Source: Chromobacterium sphagni
GTDB lineage: Bacteria > Pseudomonadota > Gammaproteobacteria > Burkholderiales > Chromobacteriaceae
NCBI RefSeq assembly: GCF_001855555.1
Contig: NZ_MKCT01000013.1
Location: 1 to 60,292, forward strand
DNA length: 60,292 nt
Direction of reading: 5' to 3'
Shown here: positions 52,344 through 60,292 of the stretch, one piece after another
How the letters are laid out: each line of letters starts with the position of its first letter
How positions within the stretch are numbered: the stretch's first letter is position 1
Translations under genes and position numbers: made by a program
Notes under the pieces: generated by a model
The model's database searches: none
What the model saw: only the letters and a program-made list of their open reading frames with translations
Told to the model about the DNA's origin: nothing

Positions 52344-54359
52344 ATGAGTTATCTAGACGCCCCGCGCATCAACTTCACCGGCGTATTCCAGGCGGATCCG
52401 TCCACCGTCAACAACGACGTCCGTTATTACGACAACGAAGCTTTCCGCCCGGAATATCAGCAACAACATTACCCGGGCGACGGGCCGGAAGGCGCGGAAG
52501 GCTACTGGAATCCGGAAGGCACCGGCATCTTCCGCTTCATAGAATGCAAGATCACCGGGGCTCAGCTGGGCGATCAACTGCTCACCAGCCCGGAGCAAGA
52601 CCCGGTGATCGGCCTGCGGGTGGAAAACGCCGACCGGCAGGCGCCGGGCAAGATCGTCGATCTGGACCCGCAAATGCAGTACGTCTCCCAGCTGTGGGGC
52701 GTGCAAGTACGGCTGGCGAGCCCGACCGAACGCGCGCTGTTTTGCGGCGATCTGCTGCCGGTGGCATTGATGAACCTGTGGCGGCGCCAACTCAACCAAC
52801 AAAGCCAGTGGGAACAACCCATGGCCGCCAGCTACCAGTCCATCCTGCACGACGTGGCCTGGCAAGACGGTACCGGCTCGCCGGTGCTGGAGGCGCTGCG
52901 CGCGGCCAGCGAGGAAGGCCTGTTGTCGATCAACTTCAATCTATACGGCTATACCCGCGACAACCAGAGCCAGCGCTTCACCATGGGCCTGCTCAGCGGC
53001 AGCATCGGTCCCTGCCGCAGCAAGGAGCCCAAGCATTTCGTGATGGGCCGCCATCTGACCACCCCGCTGCAACCCACCACGCCGAACGGCGCGCCCTTCC
53101 CCACCCAGCCGCTGGGCGGGGTTTATGGCTTCCAGTGCGTCAATCGCGCCGAACAGCAAACCCTTTACGCCGATTTCGGCCTGGCGCTGCCCATCACCAA
53201 CGCCACCGGCCAGCTACACAATATCGGCACGCTGACGCTGGCGCTGCTGATAGACAGCGTAGATGCCATTCCGAAAAGCGTGTCTGCCAGCCAGTTCGCC
53301 CCGCTAGGCACGGTCGACTATCTGCATGAGGGCTGGTACACCCGCACCGCCGGCATCCAGGGCTTCTGTTACGCCGTCGGTGCCGGGGACAGCGCCGACG
53401 ACGCCGACAACAAGAAGCGCATCGCCTCCTATCTGCAACAGCGCCCGCTGCTGCTGCTTGGGCCGCAACAAAGCAGCGGCAACTACCCGGTACTCACCTA
53501 CGAAGCCGCCAATGGGCAGTATGCGCGGGCCGACGGCCATGTGTTCCGCCTGAACCCGGACCAGCCGCAGCCGGTGGATTTCTATGCCAGCCAATTCGGC
53601 AAGCCGCTGGCCACCAGCCTGTACGTCTGGCAGTTGCCGCCAGGCAATCCCAACAGCAATCCAATGGGCGGCACCGGCATGGGAGACAATTCGCTGACGC
53701 CCCCGGTGCACACACCGCAAGTGGGCTTTCCCGAGGCCAGCCTGCATGTGCCGGATCAGGTAGAAACCGACTTCTACGGCAAGGGCACGCTGACGCTGCT
53801 GGCATCGCCGCCGCTGGGCGAAGCGCCTCGCGGCTATATAGACGGCCAGCTGTACGCGCTCAGCTACGATTTCCAGCCGCCGCCGGGCACCCGCGCCGGC
53901 CGGATGGAGACCGCGCCCGGCGGGCCATACTGCAGCTACTGGAATTTCGTCAGCCTGCTGGTCTTCAACAAGGTGGAAGTGCCGCAGCAGCCGACTTGGG
54001 AGCGCGACATCCAGCCCATCCTGCAGCAATACGGCAACCTGTATCCGATCATGAGCCGCCATCTGGTGGACCTGGGCAACTACGAATCGGTCCGAACCCA
54101 CCGCCGGGCGCTGCTGCTGGCGTTCTCGCTACCGCCGACCGACCCCAACTACATGCCGGTGTCGCGCGACCTGTCCGACGCCAAGCGCGAAATGCTGCTC
54201 TCCTGGTTGAGCGCGATGCCCCCAGAACAGGAAGCACAACAAACCCAGGCAGGACAGCCGGAACCGGAAATCATCGAGATAGAACTGCGGGAGAAAGAGG
54301 CCCACCAGCAGCGACAGGCCCGAGTCGCCGAATCCCCCAGCCAGCAAACGACCAAATAG
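52344..54359 (+). CDS. VioB N-terminal-like protein (first part of a split VioB)
   Basis: A 671-residue soluble protein resembling the N-terminal two thirds of VioB. The start MSYLDAPRINFTGVFQADPSTVNND parallels MSILDFPRIHFRG of VioB, and LYPIMSRHLVDLGNYESV...YMPVSRDLSDAKREMLLSWL near the end parallels VYPFMSDKVFSLADRCKCETYARL...YMPSTRELSAPKARLFLKYL of VioB (from memory). In VioB this part joins a ferritin-like domain; here that domain is the next gene. The final 40 residues are Gln/Glu-rich and probably disordered. GAAGGAAC precedes the ATG. First gene of the vioB-like/ebo operon. Function inferred: scaffold or co-catalytic domain for imine dimer formation. Confidence 0.72.
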   Translation: MSYLDAPRINFTGVFQADPSTVNNDVRYYDNEAFRPEYQQQHYPGDGPEGAEGYWNPEGTGIFRFIECKITGAQLGDQLLTSPEQDPVIGLRVENADRQAPGKIVDLDPQMQYVSQLWGVQVRLASPTERALFCGDLLPVALMNLWRRQLNQQSQWEQPMAASYQSILHDVAWQDGTGSPVLEALRAASEEGLLSINFNLYGYTRDNQSQRFTMGLLSGSIGPCRSKEPKHFVMGRHLTTPLQPTTPNGAPFPTQPLGGVYGFQCVNRAEQQTLYADFGLALPITNATGQLHNIGTLTLALLIDSVDAIPKSVSASQFAPLGTVDYLHEGWYTRTAGIQGFCYAVGAGDSADDADNKKRIASYLQQRPLLLLGPQQSSGNYPVLTYEAANGQYARADGHVFRLNPDQPQPVDFYASQFGKPLATSLYVWQLPPGNPNSNPMGGTGMGDNSLTPPVHTPQVGFPEASLHVPDQVETDFYGKGTLTLLASPPLGEAPRGYIDGQLYALSYDFQPPPGTRAGRMETAPGGPYCSYWNFVSLLVFNKVEVPQQPTWERDIQPILQQYGNLYPIMSRHLVDLGNYESVRTHRRALLLAFSLPPTDPNYMPVSRDLSDAKREMLLSWLSAMPPEQEAQQTQAGQPEPEIIEIELREKEAHQQRQARVAESPSQQTTK

Positions 54360-54369
54360 AGGACCTGCC

Positions 54370-55470
54370 ATGTTCAAGATCGACCCGAAATTCATCCAGG
54401 ACCTGCTCAACGTCACCACGCCGGCGCAGCTTCACTTCTATCTGCAGAAGGCAATAGAGCTGGAACACAGCACCATCCCGCCCTATCTGACGGCGATGCT
54501 GTCGCTGAAACCGACCACCAATCGCGAAATCTCCCAGCTGATCCACGGCATCGTGATGGAAGAGATGCTGCACATGACCATCTCCGCCAACATCCTGATC
54601 GCCATAGGCGGCCATCCACGCATCAATACGCCGGGCTTCATCCCCAAATACCCCGGCCCGCTGCCAATGAGCATCGGTAACGACCTGATCGTCGGCATCG
54701 AGGCCTTCAGCCTGGAACTGGCGCGCGACACTTTCATGGCGATAGAGGAGCCAACCGATCCGATACCGATCCACGAGTTGCGGCGCCTATACGCGGCAGG
54801 CCAGGCGGGGCCGCAGTTCCACACCATCGGCGAGTTCTACGACAGCATCAAGCTCAAGCTGGACGAGCTGCGGGATCAGTTGCAATTCGGCCAGCTGGAA
54901 CAACAAGTGCTGGGCTACTTCCCGCCCAAGGTGCTGTTTCCTATCACCGACGTGGACAGCGCCCAGGCGGCGATAGACGTGATCATCACCCAGGGCGAAG
55001 GCACCCACTCCATGCCCTACCAGGACCCCAATGCGCCAGAGAAGCTGCAGGACCTGGCCCACTACTACAAGTTCGAGTCCATCGTCCATCAGCGCGGCAT
55101 CACGCCCTGTCCCGAAGGCGACGGCTACTGTTTCGGCGGCAAGCCCATCCCGTTCAATCCGGAAGGCGTATGGCCGATGCCTCCCACACCCAAGCCGGAG
55201 GACTACCCGGAAAACAGCCAGGAGCGCACGCTGATAGAGCGTTTCGCCTACAGCTACAGCAGCCTGCTCAACAGCTTGCACCGCGCCTTCAACGGTGAAC
55301 CGGGGCAGATGGACGCCGCCATCGGCCTGATGTTCGATCTGAAGGTGCTGTCGGCCAGCCTGATGAACCCCTCCATGCTGCTTGGCAATGAAAGCGGCCA
55401 AACCAACAAGCCTCCGATCGGACTGGCCTTCGTCTATCGCAATGTGCAGAACGGCATGGGCTACGACTAA
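54370..55470 (+). CDS. Ferritin-like oxidase, VioB C-terminal type (iminophenyl-pyruvate dimer synthase fold)
   Basis: A 366-residue protein with a ferritin-like domain as in VioB, RebD and StaD. AIELEHSTIPPYLTAML (Glu30/Glu32) and HGIVMEEMLHMTISANILIAIGGHPRI (Glu65, His68 in ExxH) supply metal-ligand candidates, and EGEGTH-like and GQGEGTHSMPYQDP regions follow. VioB-type enzymes couple two imine molecules from aromatic amino acids. It starts ten bases after the N-terminal-like gene, giving a natural split of what is one chain in violacein synthesis. No VioA-like amino-acid oxidase is in the window, so the substrate is open. Confidence 0.78.
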   Translation: MFKIDPKFIQDLLNVTTPAQLHFYLQKAIELEHSTIPPYLTAMLSLKPTTNREISQLIHGIVMEEMLHMTISANILIAIGGHPRINTPGFIPKYPGPLPMSIGNDLIVGIEAFSLELARDTFMAIEEPTDPIPIHELRRLYAAGQAGPQFHTIGEFYDSIKLKLDELRDQLQFGQLEQQVLGYFPPKVLFPITDVDSAQAAIDVIITQGEGTHSMPYQDPNAPEKLQDLAHYYKFESIVHQRGITPCPEGDGYCFGGKPIPFNPEGVWPMPPTPKPEDYPENSQERTLIERFAYSYSSLLNSLHRAFNGEPGQMDAAIGLMFDLKVLSASLMNPSMLLGNESGQTNKPPIGLAFVYRNVQNGMGYD

Positions 55471-55508
55471 GCCCCAGCCTGTCCCTTCCACTCCGGAGCG
55501 CGCGCCAT

Positions 55509-56723
55509 ATGCCAGAACTGGACAATAGCCAGCAGACCGAGGACCTTCCCTGCGACGCGGTGCATCAGCGTTTCAGCGTTTCCTTCGAATATCCGGTGCT
55601 GTTCACCCGCAAGCTGCTGCAAGCGGACAACCACACGCTGCGCCACGCCATCTGCCGGCACGAACCCCACATCCGGCACCGCTTTGTCGTGATCATCGAC
55701 CAAGGCGTCGCCCGGCACCACCCAGACCTGGCAACCGACTTCGAACGCTACGCAGACCATCACCGCGACCGACTGCAACTAGCCGCCCCGCCGCGCGTGC
55801 TGCCCGGCGGCGAACTGGTCAAGAACCACCCCGCCATGCTGGAGGCGTTGCAACAATGGCTGCATGACGAGCATATCGACCGCCACAGCTACGTCGTCAT
55901 CGTCGGCGGTGGCGCGCTGCTGGATATGGCGGGCTTCGCCGCCGCCACCGCCCACCGCGGCATCCGCACCATCCGCGTCCCCACCACGGTGCTGGCGCAG
56001 AACGACTCTGGCGTAGGCGTCAAAACCGCTGTCAACGCCTTCGGCAGCAAAAACTTCCTGGGCAGCTTCACGCCGCCCCATGCCGTGATAAATGACTACG
56101 ACTTCATCCTCACCCTCCCCGTGCGCGCCCGGATTTCCGGCATGGCCGAGGCGGTGAAGGTGGCTGCCATCCGCGACATAGACTTCTTCCGCTGGCTGCA
56201 GGAACACGCCATGGCCTTGCGCCAGGGCGAAGACGAAGCCTGCCAATGGATGATACGCCGCTGCGCGGAGCTGCATCTGCGGCACATCGCCGGCGCCGGC
56301 GACCCATTCGAATTCGGCAGCGCCAGGCCGCTGGATTTCGGCCACTGGGCGGCCCACAAGCTGGAGTCCATGAGCAAATACCAGCTCAGCCACGGCGAGG
56401 CGGTAGCCATCGGCATGGCGCTGGACACCTGTTACGCGGTCCTGTGCGGGCTGCTGCCGGTCCAAGCCGCCAATCAGCTATGCCTATTGCTGGAAAAACT
56501 GGGCTTCACGCTCTGGACCCCGCTGCTGGAATTGCGCGACGGCCAGGGCCAATACCAGCTGCTGAGCGGCCTGGACGAATTCCGCGAACATCTGGGCGGC
56601 GAACTGACCATCACCCTGCTGCAGGATCTGGGCCATGGCGTGGAGGTTCATCAGATCGACAAGCCGCTGCTGGCAAGCAGCATAAGCTGGCTCAAGCACG
56701 GCATCCCAGAGGCCTGCGCATGA
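55509..56723 (+). CDS. eboD: EboD, 3-dehydroquinate synthase-like protein
   Basis: A 404-residue protein of the sugar-phosphate cyclase fold. NAD-site motifs VVIVGGGALLDMAGFAAAT and RVPTTVLAQNDSGVGVK are clear. The zinc ligands of dehydroquinate synthase are kept: Glu in GMAEAVKVAAI and His in FGHWAAHKLE and SHGEAVAIGM. It is not the housekeeping aroB, given its N-terminal extension and its place in an ebo cluster. Its reaction in the ebo pathway is unknown. The stop overlaps the eboE start. Confidence 0.85.
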   Translation: MPELDNSQQTEDLPCDAVHQRFSVSFEYPVLFTRKLLQADNHTLRHAICRHEPHIRHRFVVIIDQGVARHHPDLATDFERYADHHRDRLQLAAPPRVLPGGELVKNHPAMLEALQQWLHDEHIDRHSYVVIVGGGALLDMAGFAAATAHRGIRTIRVPTTVLAQNDSGVGVKTAVNAFGSKNFLGSFTPPHAVINDYDFILTLPVRARISGMAEAVKVAAIRDIDFFRWLQEHAMALRQGEDEACQWMIRRCAELHLRHIAGAGDPFEFGSARPLDFGHWAAHKLESMSKYQLSHGEAVAIGMALDTCYAVLCGLLPVQAANQLCLLLEKLGFTLWTPLLELRDGQGQYQLLSGLDEFREHLGGELTITLLQDLGHGVEVHQIDKPLLASSISWLKHGIPEACA

Positions 56724-57934
56724 GGCTCGCCACCGCCGAAACGCCGGCGGCCGACCTGGGCCACCTGTGCTACTGCACCAATATCCATCCCGGAGACAGC
56801 TGGGAGGAGACGCGCGCGGCGCTGGGCAAATACCTGCCGGAAATCAGGGCGCAGGCCTCGCCCGGCATGCCCTTCGGCGTGGGCCTGCGCCTGTCAGAGC
56901 TGGCCGCGCGGCAATTGGAAGATCAGCCGGAGCGGCTGCCGGAATTCATCCAGTTTCTATCGCGCCACCAGCTGTACGTCTTCACCCTCAACGGCTTCCC
57001 CTATGGCCAATTTCATGGCGCGGGCACCAAACGCCGGGTCTATCTGCCAGACTGGCGCCACCCGGAACGCCTGGCATACAGCAACCGGCTGGCGCGGCTG
57101 CTCTGCCGGCTATTGCCGCCGGACATCGACGGCAGCATCAGCACGCTGCCCGGCGCCTATGCCGCGCATCTGGACCATCCGGCCCAGGACGCGCAGCCCA
57201 TAGCCGAACAACTGCTGCAACATGCTGCCATCCTGCATCGACTGCATATGGAAAGCGGCCGCTGCATCCGCCTGGCGCTGGAGCCGGAACCGGAATGCCT
57301 GCTGGAAACCACCGCCGACGCCATCGGCTTCTTCCAACGGCATCTGCTCACCCCGCAGGCGCTGCGCCGTCTGGCGGAGCTATGCCAATGCCCGCCGAAT
57401 CATGCGGAAACGTTGCTGCGGCGCCATCTCGGCGTTTGTCTGGACTGCTGCCACGCCGCCGTGGAGTTTGAAGACATCGAAGCCAGCCTGCAGCAGTTGA
57501 GCTCCGCCGGCATCGCCCTGGTGAAGCTGCAACTGAGCGCCGGCCTCAAGCTGGACAGGGTCCAACCCTCCCATCGCGCCCAACTCCGCTCGTTCGCCGA
57601 AGACCACTATCTGCACCAGGTGGTGCAGCGCACGCCATCCGGGCTGAGACGCTTCGACGACCTGCCTGCCGCGCTGGAATACCTGGAACAAGCCTATGGC
57701 GCCGAATGGCGCATCCATTTCCACGTGCCGCTGTGGACCCGGCAGTTGGGCGACTTCTCCAGCACCCAGGACTGCGTGCGGCAAGTGCTGGCACGCCATC
57801 GCCGCCAAGCGCTGACCAGCCACCTAGAAGTGGAAACCTACAGCTGGCACGTGCTGCCGCCGGCATTCCGGGACGGCAACCTGGTCGATGCGATATGCCG
57901 CGAATTGAAATGGGTGAAGGAGCAGCTACAATGA
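56720..57934 (+). CDS. eboE: EboE, TIM-barrel metabolite-traffic protein
   Basis: A 404-residue protein of the xylose-isomerase-like TIM-barrel type. Typical EboE segments: LGHLCYCTNIHPGDSWEE at the start, LYVFTLNGFPYGQFHG, CIRLALEPEPECLLET, LGVCLDCCHAAVEFED and LTSHLEVETYSWHVLP. Glu, Asp, His and Glu residues in these segments could bind metal as in the isomerase fold. The exact reaction is unknown. Start set by ATGA overlap with eboD; the open frame continues upstream inside eboD. Confidence 0.85.
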   Translation: MRLATAETPAADLGHLCYCTNIHPGDSWEETRAALGKYLPEIRAQASPGMPFGVGLRLSELAARQLEDQPERLPEFIQFLSRHQLYVFTLNGFPYGQFHGAGTKRRVYLPDWRHPERLAYSNRLARLLCRLLPPDIDGSISTLPGAYAAHLDHPAQDAQPIAEQLLQHAAILHRLHMESGRCIRLALEPEPECLLETTADAIGFFQRHLLTPQALRRLAELCQCPPNHAETLLRRHLGVCLDCCHAAVEFEDIEASLQQLSSAGIALVKLQLSAGLKLDRVQPSHRAQLRSFAEDHYLHQVVQRTPSGLRRFDDLPAALEYLEQAYGAEWRIHFHVPLWTRQLGDFSSTQDCVRQVLARHRRQALTSHLEVETYSWHVLPPAFRDGNLVDAICRELKWVKEQLQ

Positions 57935-58782
57935 TCAACTGGCGCGTCGCATCGCGACTGGGACGGATATCCAACCTGCCTACGGTATGGAGCAATGTCG
58001 CCGCCGGCGCCGCGCTGTCCGGCCAGCTGCCGCCGCCCGCCACCCTGTTGCTGCTGCTGTTGGCGCTATCGCTGATCTACACTGCCGGCATGTTCCTCAA
58101 CGACGCCTTCGACCGCCGCATCGACGCGGTCGAACGGCCGGAACGGCCGATTCCCTCCGGGCAGGTCAGCCCCTTGGCGGTATTCGCCAGCGGTTTCGCC
58201 ATGCTGGGCGCCGGCATATCGCTGCTCGCCTGCATGGGCCGGGCATCCTTGATTGCGGGGCTGCTGCTGGCCGGCTGCGTGCTGCTGTACGATCTGCACC
58301 ACAAGCGGAACGCTTTCAGTCCGCTGATCATGGGGCTCTGCCGCGCGCTGGTCTACATCACCTCCGCGCTGGCGGTGACCGGGGGCCGGCTTCCCCCTCC
58401 CGTCTGGCTGGGCGCCAGCGTGCTTCTGGCCTATCTGATAGGCCTGACCTACGCCGCCAAGCATGAAAACCAGGGCCGCATCCAGCGGCTGCTCCCCCTG
58501 CTGGGCCTGGCCGCCCCGCTGCTATGCCTGCCGCTGGGACCGCCAAGCTGGCCGTTGCTGATCTGCCTCGGCCTGTTTCTGCTCTGGGTGGGACGCTGCG
58601 TCTGGCTGGCGATGTTCCGTCGCCAGCGCGACATCCGCACAGCGGTAGGGGGGCTGATAGCCGGCATCTCGCTGAGCGACGCCCTGCTGATGGCGGCGCA
58701 CGACATGCCGTCATGGGCGCTGGCCGGCGCGCTCGCCTTCCTTCTCACCACACAGTTCCAACAACGCATCGCGGGTACCTGA
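57931..58782 (+). CDS. eboC: EboC, UbiA-like prenyltransferase membrane protein
   Basis: A 283-residue membrane protein with about eight helices and the UbiA motifs: FLNDAFDRRIDAVERPERPIPSG holds the first Asp-rich motif (NDxxDxxxD), and the second is weak around LTYAAKHENQGR. UbiA enzymes transfer prenyl groups to aromatic or polar acceptors. In the ebo cluster a lipid carrier or lipid-linked intermediate has been inferred from this gene. ATGA overlap with eboE sets the start. Confidence 0.86.
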   Translation: MINWRVASRLGRISNLPTVWSNVAAGAALSGQLPPPATLLLLLLALSLIYTAGMFLNDAFDRRIDAVERPERPIPSGQVSPLAVFASGFAMLGAGISLLACMGRASLIAGLLLAGCVLLYDLHHKRNAFSPLIMGLCRALVYITSALAVTGGRLPPPVWLGASVLLAYLIGLTYAAKHENQGRIQRLLPLLGLAAPLLCLPLGPPSWPLLICLGLFLLWVGRCVWLAMFRRQRDIRTAVGGLIAGISLSDALLMAAHDMPSWALAGALAFLLTTQFQQRIAGT

Positions 58783-58807
58783 CTGCGCGCCCGACCTGGA
58801 GCCTGCC

Positions 58808-59500
58808 ATGCTCAGCGACATCATCCAGCAGCAAATCGAACGGACCATCGGCCCCCTCACCGCGAAGACGCCCCGGCAATGGCTGGAAAAATTGCCTCCC
58901 GCGCTGGCGTCGCTGCCGGACACCGATGCGCTGCAGCAGCTTTACAGCACCAGCGCCCGCAGTCTGAAACCGCTGATCCAGCTGCCGCAGCAACTGCAGG
59001 AGGAACTACTGCGCGCCGGAGCCGTCGCGCAGCAGGATTGGCAAGCCGGCGACATAGGCCGGCTGCTGTTGCTGCTGCGGACCCTGCCCGGAATGGACCG
59101 CGCGCAGGCGGATCAATGGTTGCTCCGCCTGTACCGGGGCGGCGACGCCAGCGAACAGCAAAGCCTGCTGCGCGCCTTGCCACTGCTGCCCGATCCCGAA
59201 CGCCACCTGACCTTAGCCGTCGACGCCTGCCGCAGCCACATCCAGGGATGCTTTGAAGCCATCGCCTGCGAAAACAGCTATCCGGCGCGCTTTTTCCCGG
59301 AATTGAACTTCAACCAGATGGTGCTCAAGGCCTTGTTCACCCGCACCCCGCTATCGCGAATCCACGGGCTGCAGCAACGCCTGACCCCCCAGTTGCGCCA
59401 GATGGCGGCAGACCTGGCCAGCGAGCGGCGAGCCACCCAGTCCGACCTACCCGACGACATTTACCTGATCCTGAAAGGAAGCTGCCATGAAAATGTTTGA
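58808..59500 (+). CDS. eboA: EboA
   Basis: A 230-residue helix-rich soluble protein of the EboA family, function unknown. The diagnostic C-terminal half is CFEAIACENSYPARFFPELNFNQMVLKALFTRTPLSRIHGL. No catalytic motif is visible. It starts 25 bases after eboC and overlaps the eboB start by 14 bases. Confidence 0.85.
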   Translation: MLSDIIQQQIERTIGPLTAKTPRQWLEKLPPALASLPDTDALQQLYSTSARSLKPLIQLPQQLQEELLRAGAVAQQDWQAGDIGRLLLLLRTLPGMDRAQADQWLLRLYRGGDASEQQSLLRALPLLPDPERHLTLAVDACRSHIQGCFEAIACENSYPARFFPELNFNQMVLKALFTRTPLSRIHGLQQRLTPQLRQMAADLASERRATQSDLPDDIYLILKGSCHENV

Positions 59501-60227
59501 TCCGCACATCCACATGAGTTCGCGCACCACCGACGACTACCAGGCCATGCGCCGCGAAGGCATACACGCCATCGTCGAGCCCGCCTTCTGGATGGGCCAG
59601 CCGCGCACCCATGTCGGCACCTTCGAAGATTATTTCCTGTCGTTGCTGGGCTGGGAACGCTTCCGCGCCAGCCAATTCGGCATCCGCCACTTTTGCACGC
59701 TGGGCCTCAACCCGAAGGAAACCAACAACGCCGATGTCGCCGATGGCGTGATCGCGTTGCTGGACCGCTACCTGGACAAGGACGGCGTGGTGGCGGTGGG
59801 CGAGATAGGATTCGACGATGAAACCGCGGCGGAAGAACGCTACTTCCAACTGCAGCTGGAGCTGGCCATCAAGCACCAGTTGCCAGTGCTGGTGCATACC
59901 CCGCACCGCGACAAGAAAGCCGGCACCATCCGCAGCCTGGATCTGGTGCGCGACAGCGGCATTGCCGAGGAAATGGTGCTGATCGACCACAACACCGAGG
60001 AAACCCTGCCGCGGGTGCTGGACAGCGGCTGTTGGGCAGGCCACTCAATCTACCCCAACACCAAAATGAGCGAGCCCAGGATGGTGGCACTGGTACAGCA
60101 ATACGGCAGCGAGCGCATCATCATCAACAGCGCCGCCGACTGGGGCATCAGCGATCCGCTGAAAGTCCCCAAAACCGTTCACGCCTTCCGCCAGGCCGGC
60201 ATCAGCGAACGCGACATCGAACCATAG
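59487..60227 (+). CDS. eboB: EboB, TatD-family hydrolase (frame stops early, probable sequence error)
   Basis: A TatD-like metal hydrolase. MKMFDPHIHMSSRTTDDY carries the HxH motif, VAVGEIGFDDE the conserved Glu, VLVHTPHRD a His, IDHNTEETL another, and INSAADWGISDP the final Asp. The frame ends after ISERDIEP, shorter than the family by some 20-40 residues. If one A is added to the AA at 60,220-60,221 the frame continues as TIVWRNPIRFFTQSGRLDIAEAR, which is the expected EboB end, past the window edge. I believe the stop is false. Confidence 0.85.
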   Translation: MKMFDPHIHMSSRTTDDYQAMRREGIHAIVEPAFWMGQPRTHVGTFEDYFLSLLGWERFRASQFGIRHFCTLGLNPKETNNADVADGVIALLDRYLDKDGVVAVGEIGFDDETAAEERYFQLQLELAIKHQLPVLVHTPHRDKKAGTIRSLDLVRDSGIAEEMVLIDHNTEETLPRVLDSGCWAGHSIYPNTKMSEPRMVALVQQYGSERIIINSAADWGISDPLKVPKTVHAFRQAGISERDIEP

Positions 60228-60292
60228 TCTGGCGCAACCCCATCCGCTTCTTCACGCAAAGCGGCAGGCTGGACATCGCAGAAGCGAGAGCT

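Noticed and set aside
1-60292. CRISPR arrays, tRNA and rRNA genes, complete insertion sequences
   Set aside because: None seen: no regularly spaced repeats, no cloverleaf-type sequence and no transposase with terminal repeats. A covariance-model search would be needed to exclude tRNA genes fully.

Overview
The window is a GC-rich chromosomal segment. Gene content and style point to a betaproteobacterium of the Chromobacterium group: trans-AT polyketide genes, a VioB-like enzyme in two pieces, a CviR-type lux-box dyad, a complete C-P lyase operon, and a sulfate-uptake operon carrying its own CysB-type regulator. This assignment is inference from gene content; no rRNA or tRNA gene was found.

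Layout. (1) 1-13,012: the end of a trans-acyltransferase polyketide cluster. A ketosynthase tail, HMG-CoA synthase-like enzyme and two enoyl-CoA hydratase-like enzymes form a beta-branching cassette. The same tightly packed operon continues with a CHAT protease-like/STAND ATPase/repeat protein, a DUF4180 protein, an amidase and a malonyl acyltransferase. A converging operon supplies a MATE exporter, a second acyltransferase/acyl hydrolase and a phosphopantetheinyl transferase. (2) 13,013-17,773: a gene-poor, scarred stretch with an integrase fragment, a phosphoesterase plus small secreted protein, a decayed radical-SAM gene and AT-rich DNA. (3) 17,774-22,477: a minus-strand set of lipoprotein, small helical protein and divergent class A penicillin-binding protein. 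(4) 22,620-39,536: phosphonate utilisation. A 2-aminoethylphosphonate-type ABC transporter is separated from the phn C-P lyase locus (phnF-DUF1045-phnN divergent from phnGHIJKLM plus a PhnZ-like HD protein) by a diguanylate cyclase, a decayed ATP-grasp gene and a chemoreceptor. A shared operator-like motif links transporter and lyase. (5) 39,601-43,620: a PhlG-like hydrolase divergent from a TetR regulator, then an internally deleted ATPase, a double GNAT protein, a small lipoprotein and a degenerate EAL protein. (6) 43,827-51,428: sulfate ABC transporter, cysB and, convergently, an L-cysteine desulfidase and an MFS exporter, then a PAP2 phosphatase. (7) 52,241-end: a two-gene VioB-like oxidase followed by eboD-eboE-eboC-eboA-eboB, behind a lux-box-like dyad.

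Two systems stand out. The first is the split VioB pair joined to an ebo cluster with a quorum-sensing-type operator: it looks like a pathway that oxidatively couples an aromatic amino-acid-derived precursor and moves a product or precursor towards the periplasm. The second is the CHAT-STAND-repeat protein with a DUF4180 partner inside a polyketide operon.

Data-quality warning: at least seven reading-frame breaks (phn permease, sbp three times, cysT, cysW, eboB) are each repaired by adding one base to a short run of identical bases. This pattern suggests consensus errors more than real pseudogenes. The radical-SAM, integrase and ATP-grasp remnants, in contrast, look truly decayed.
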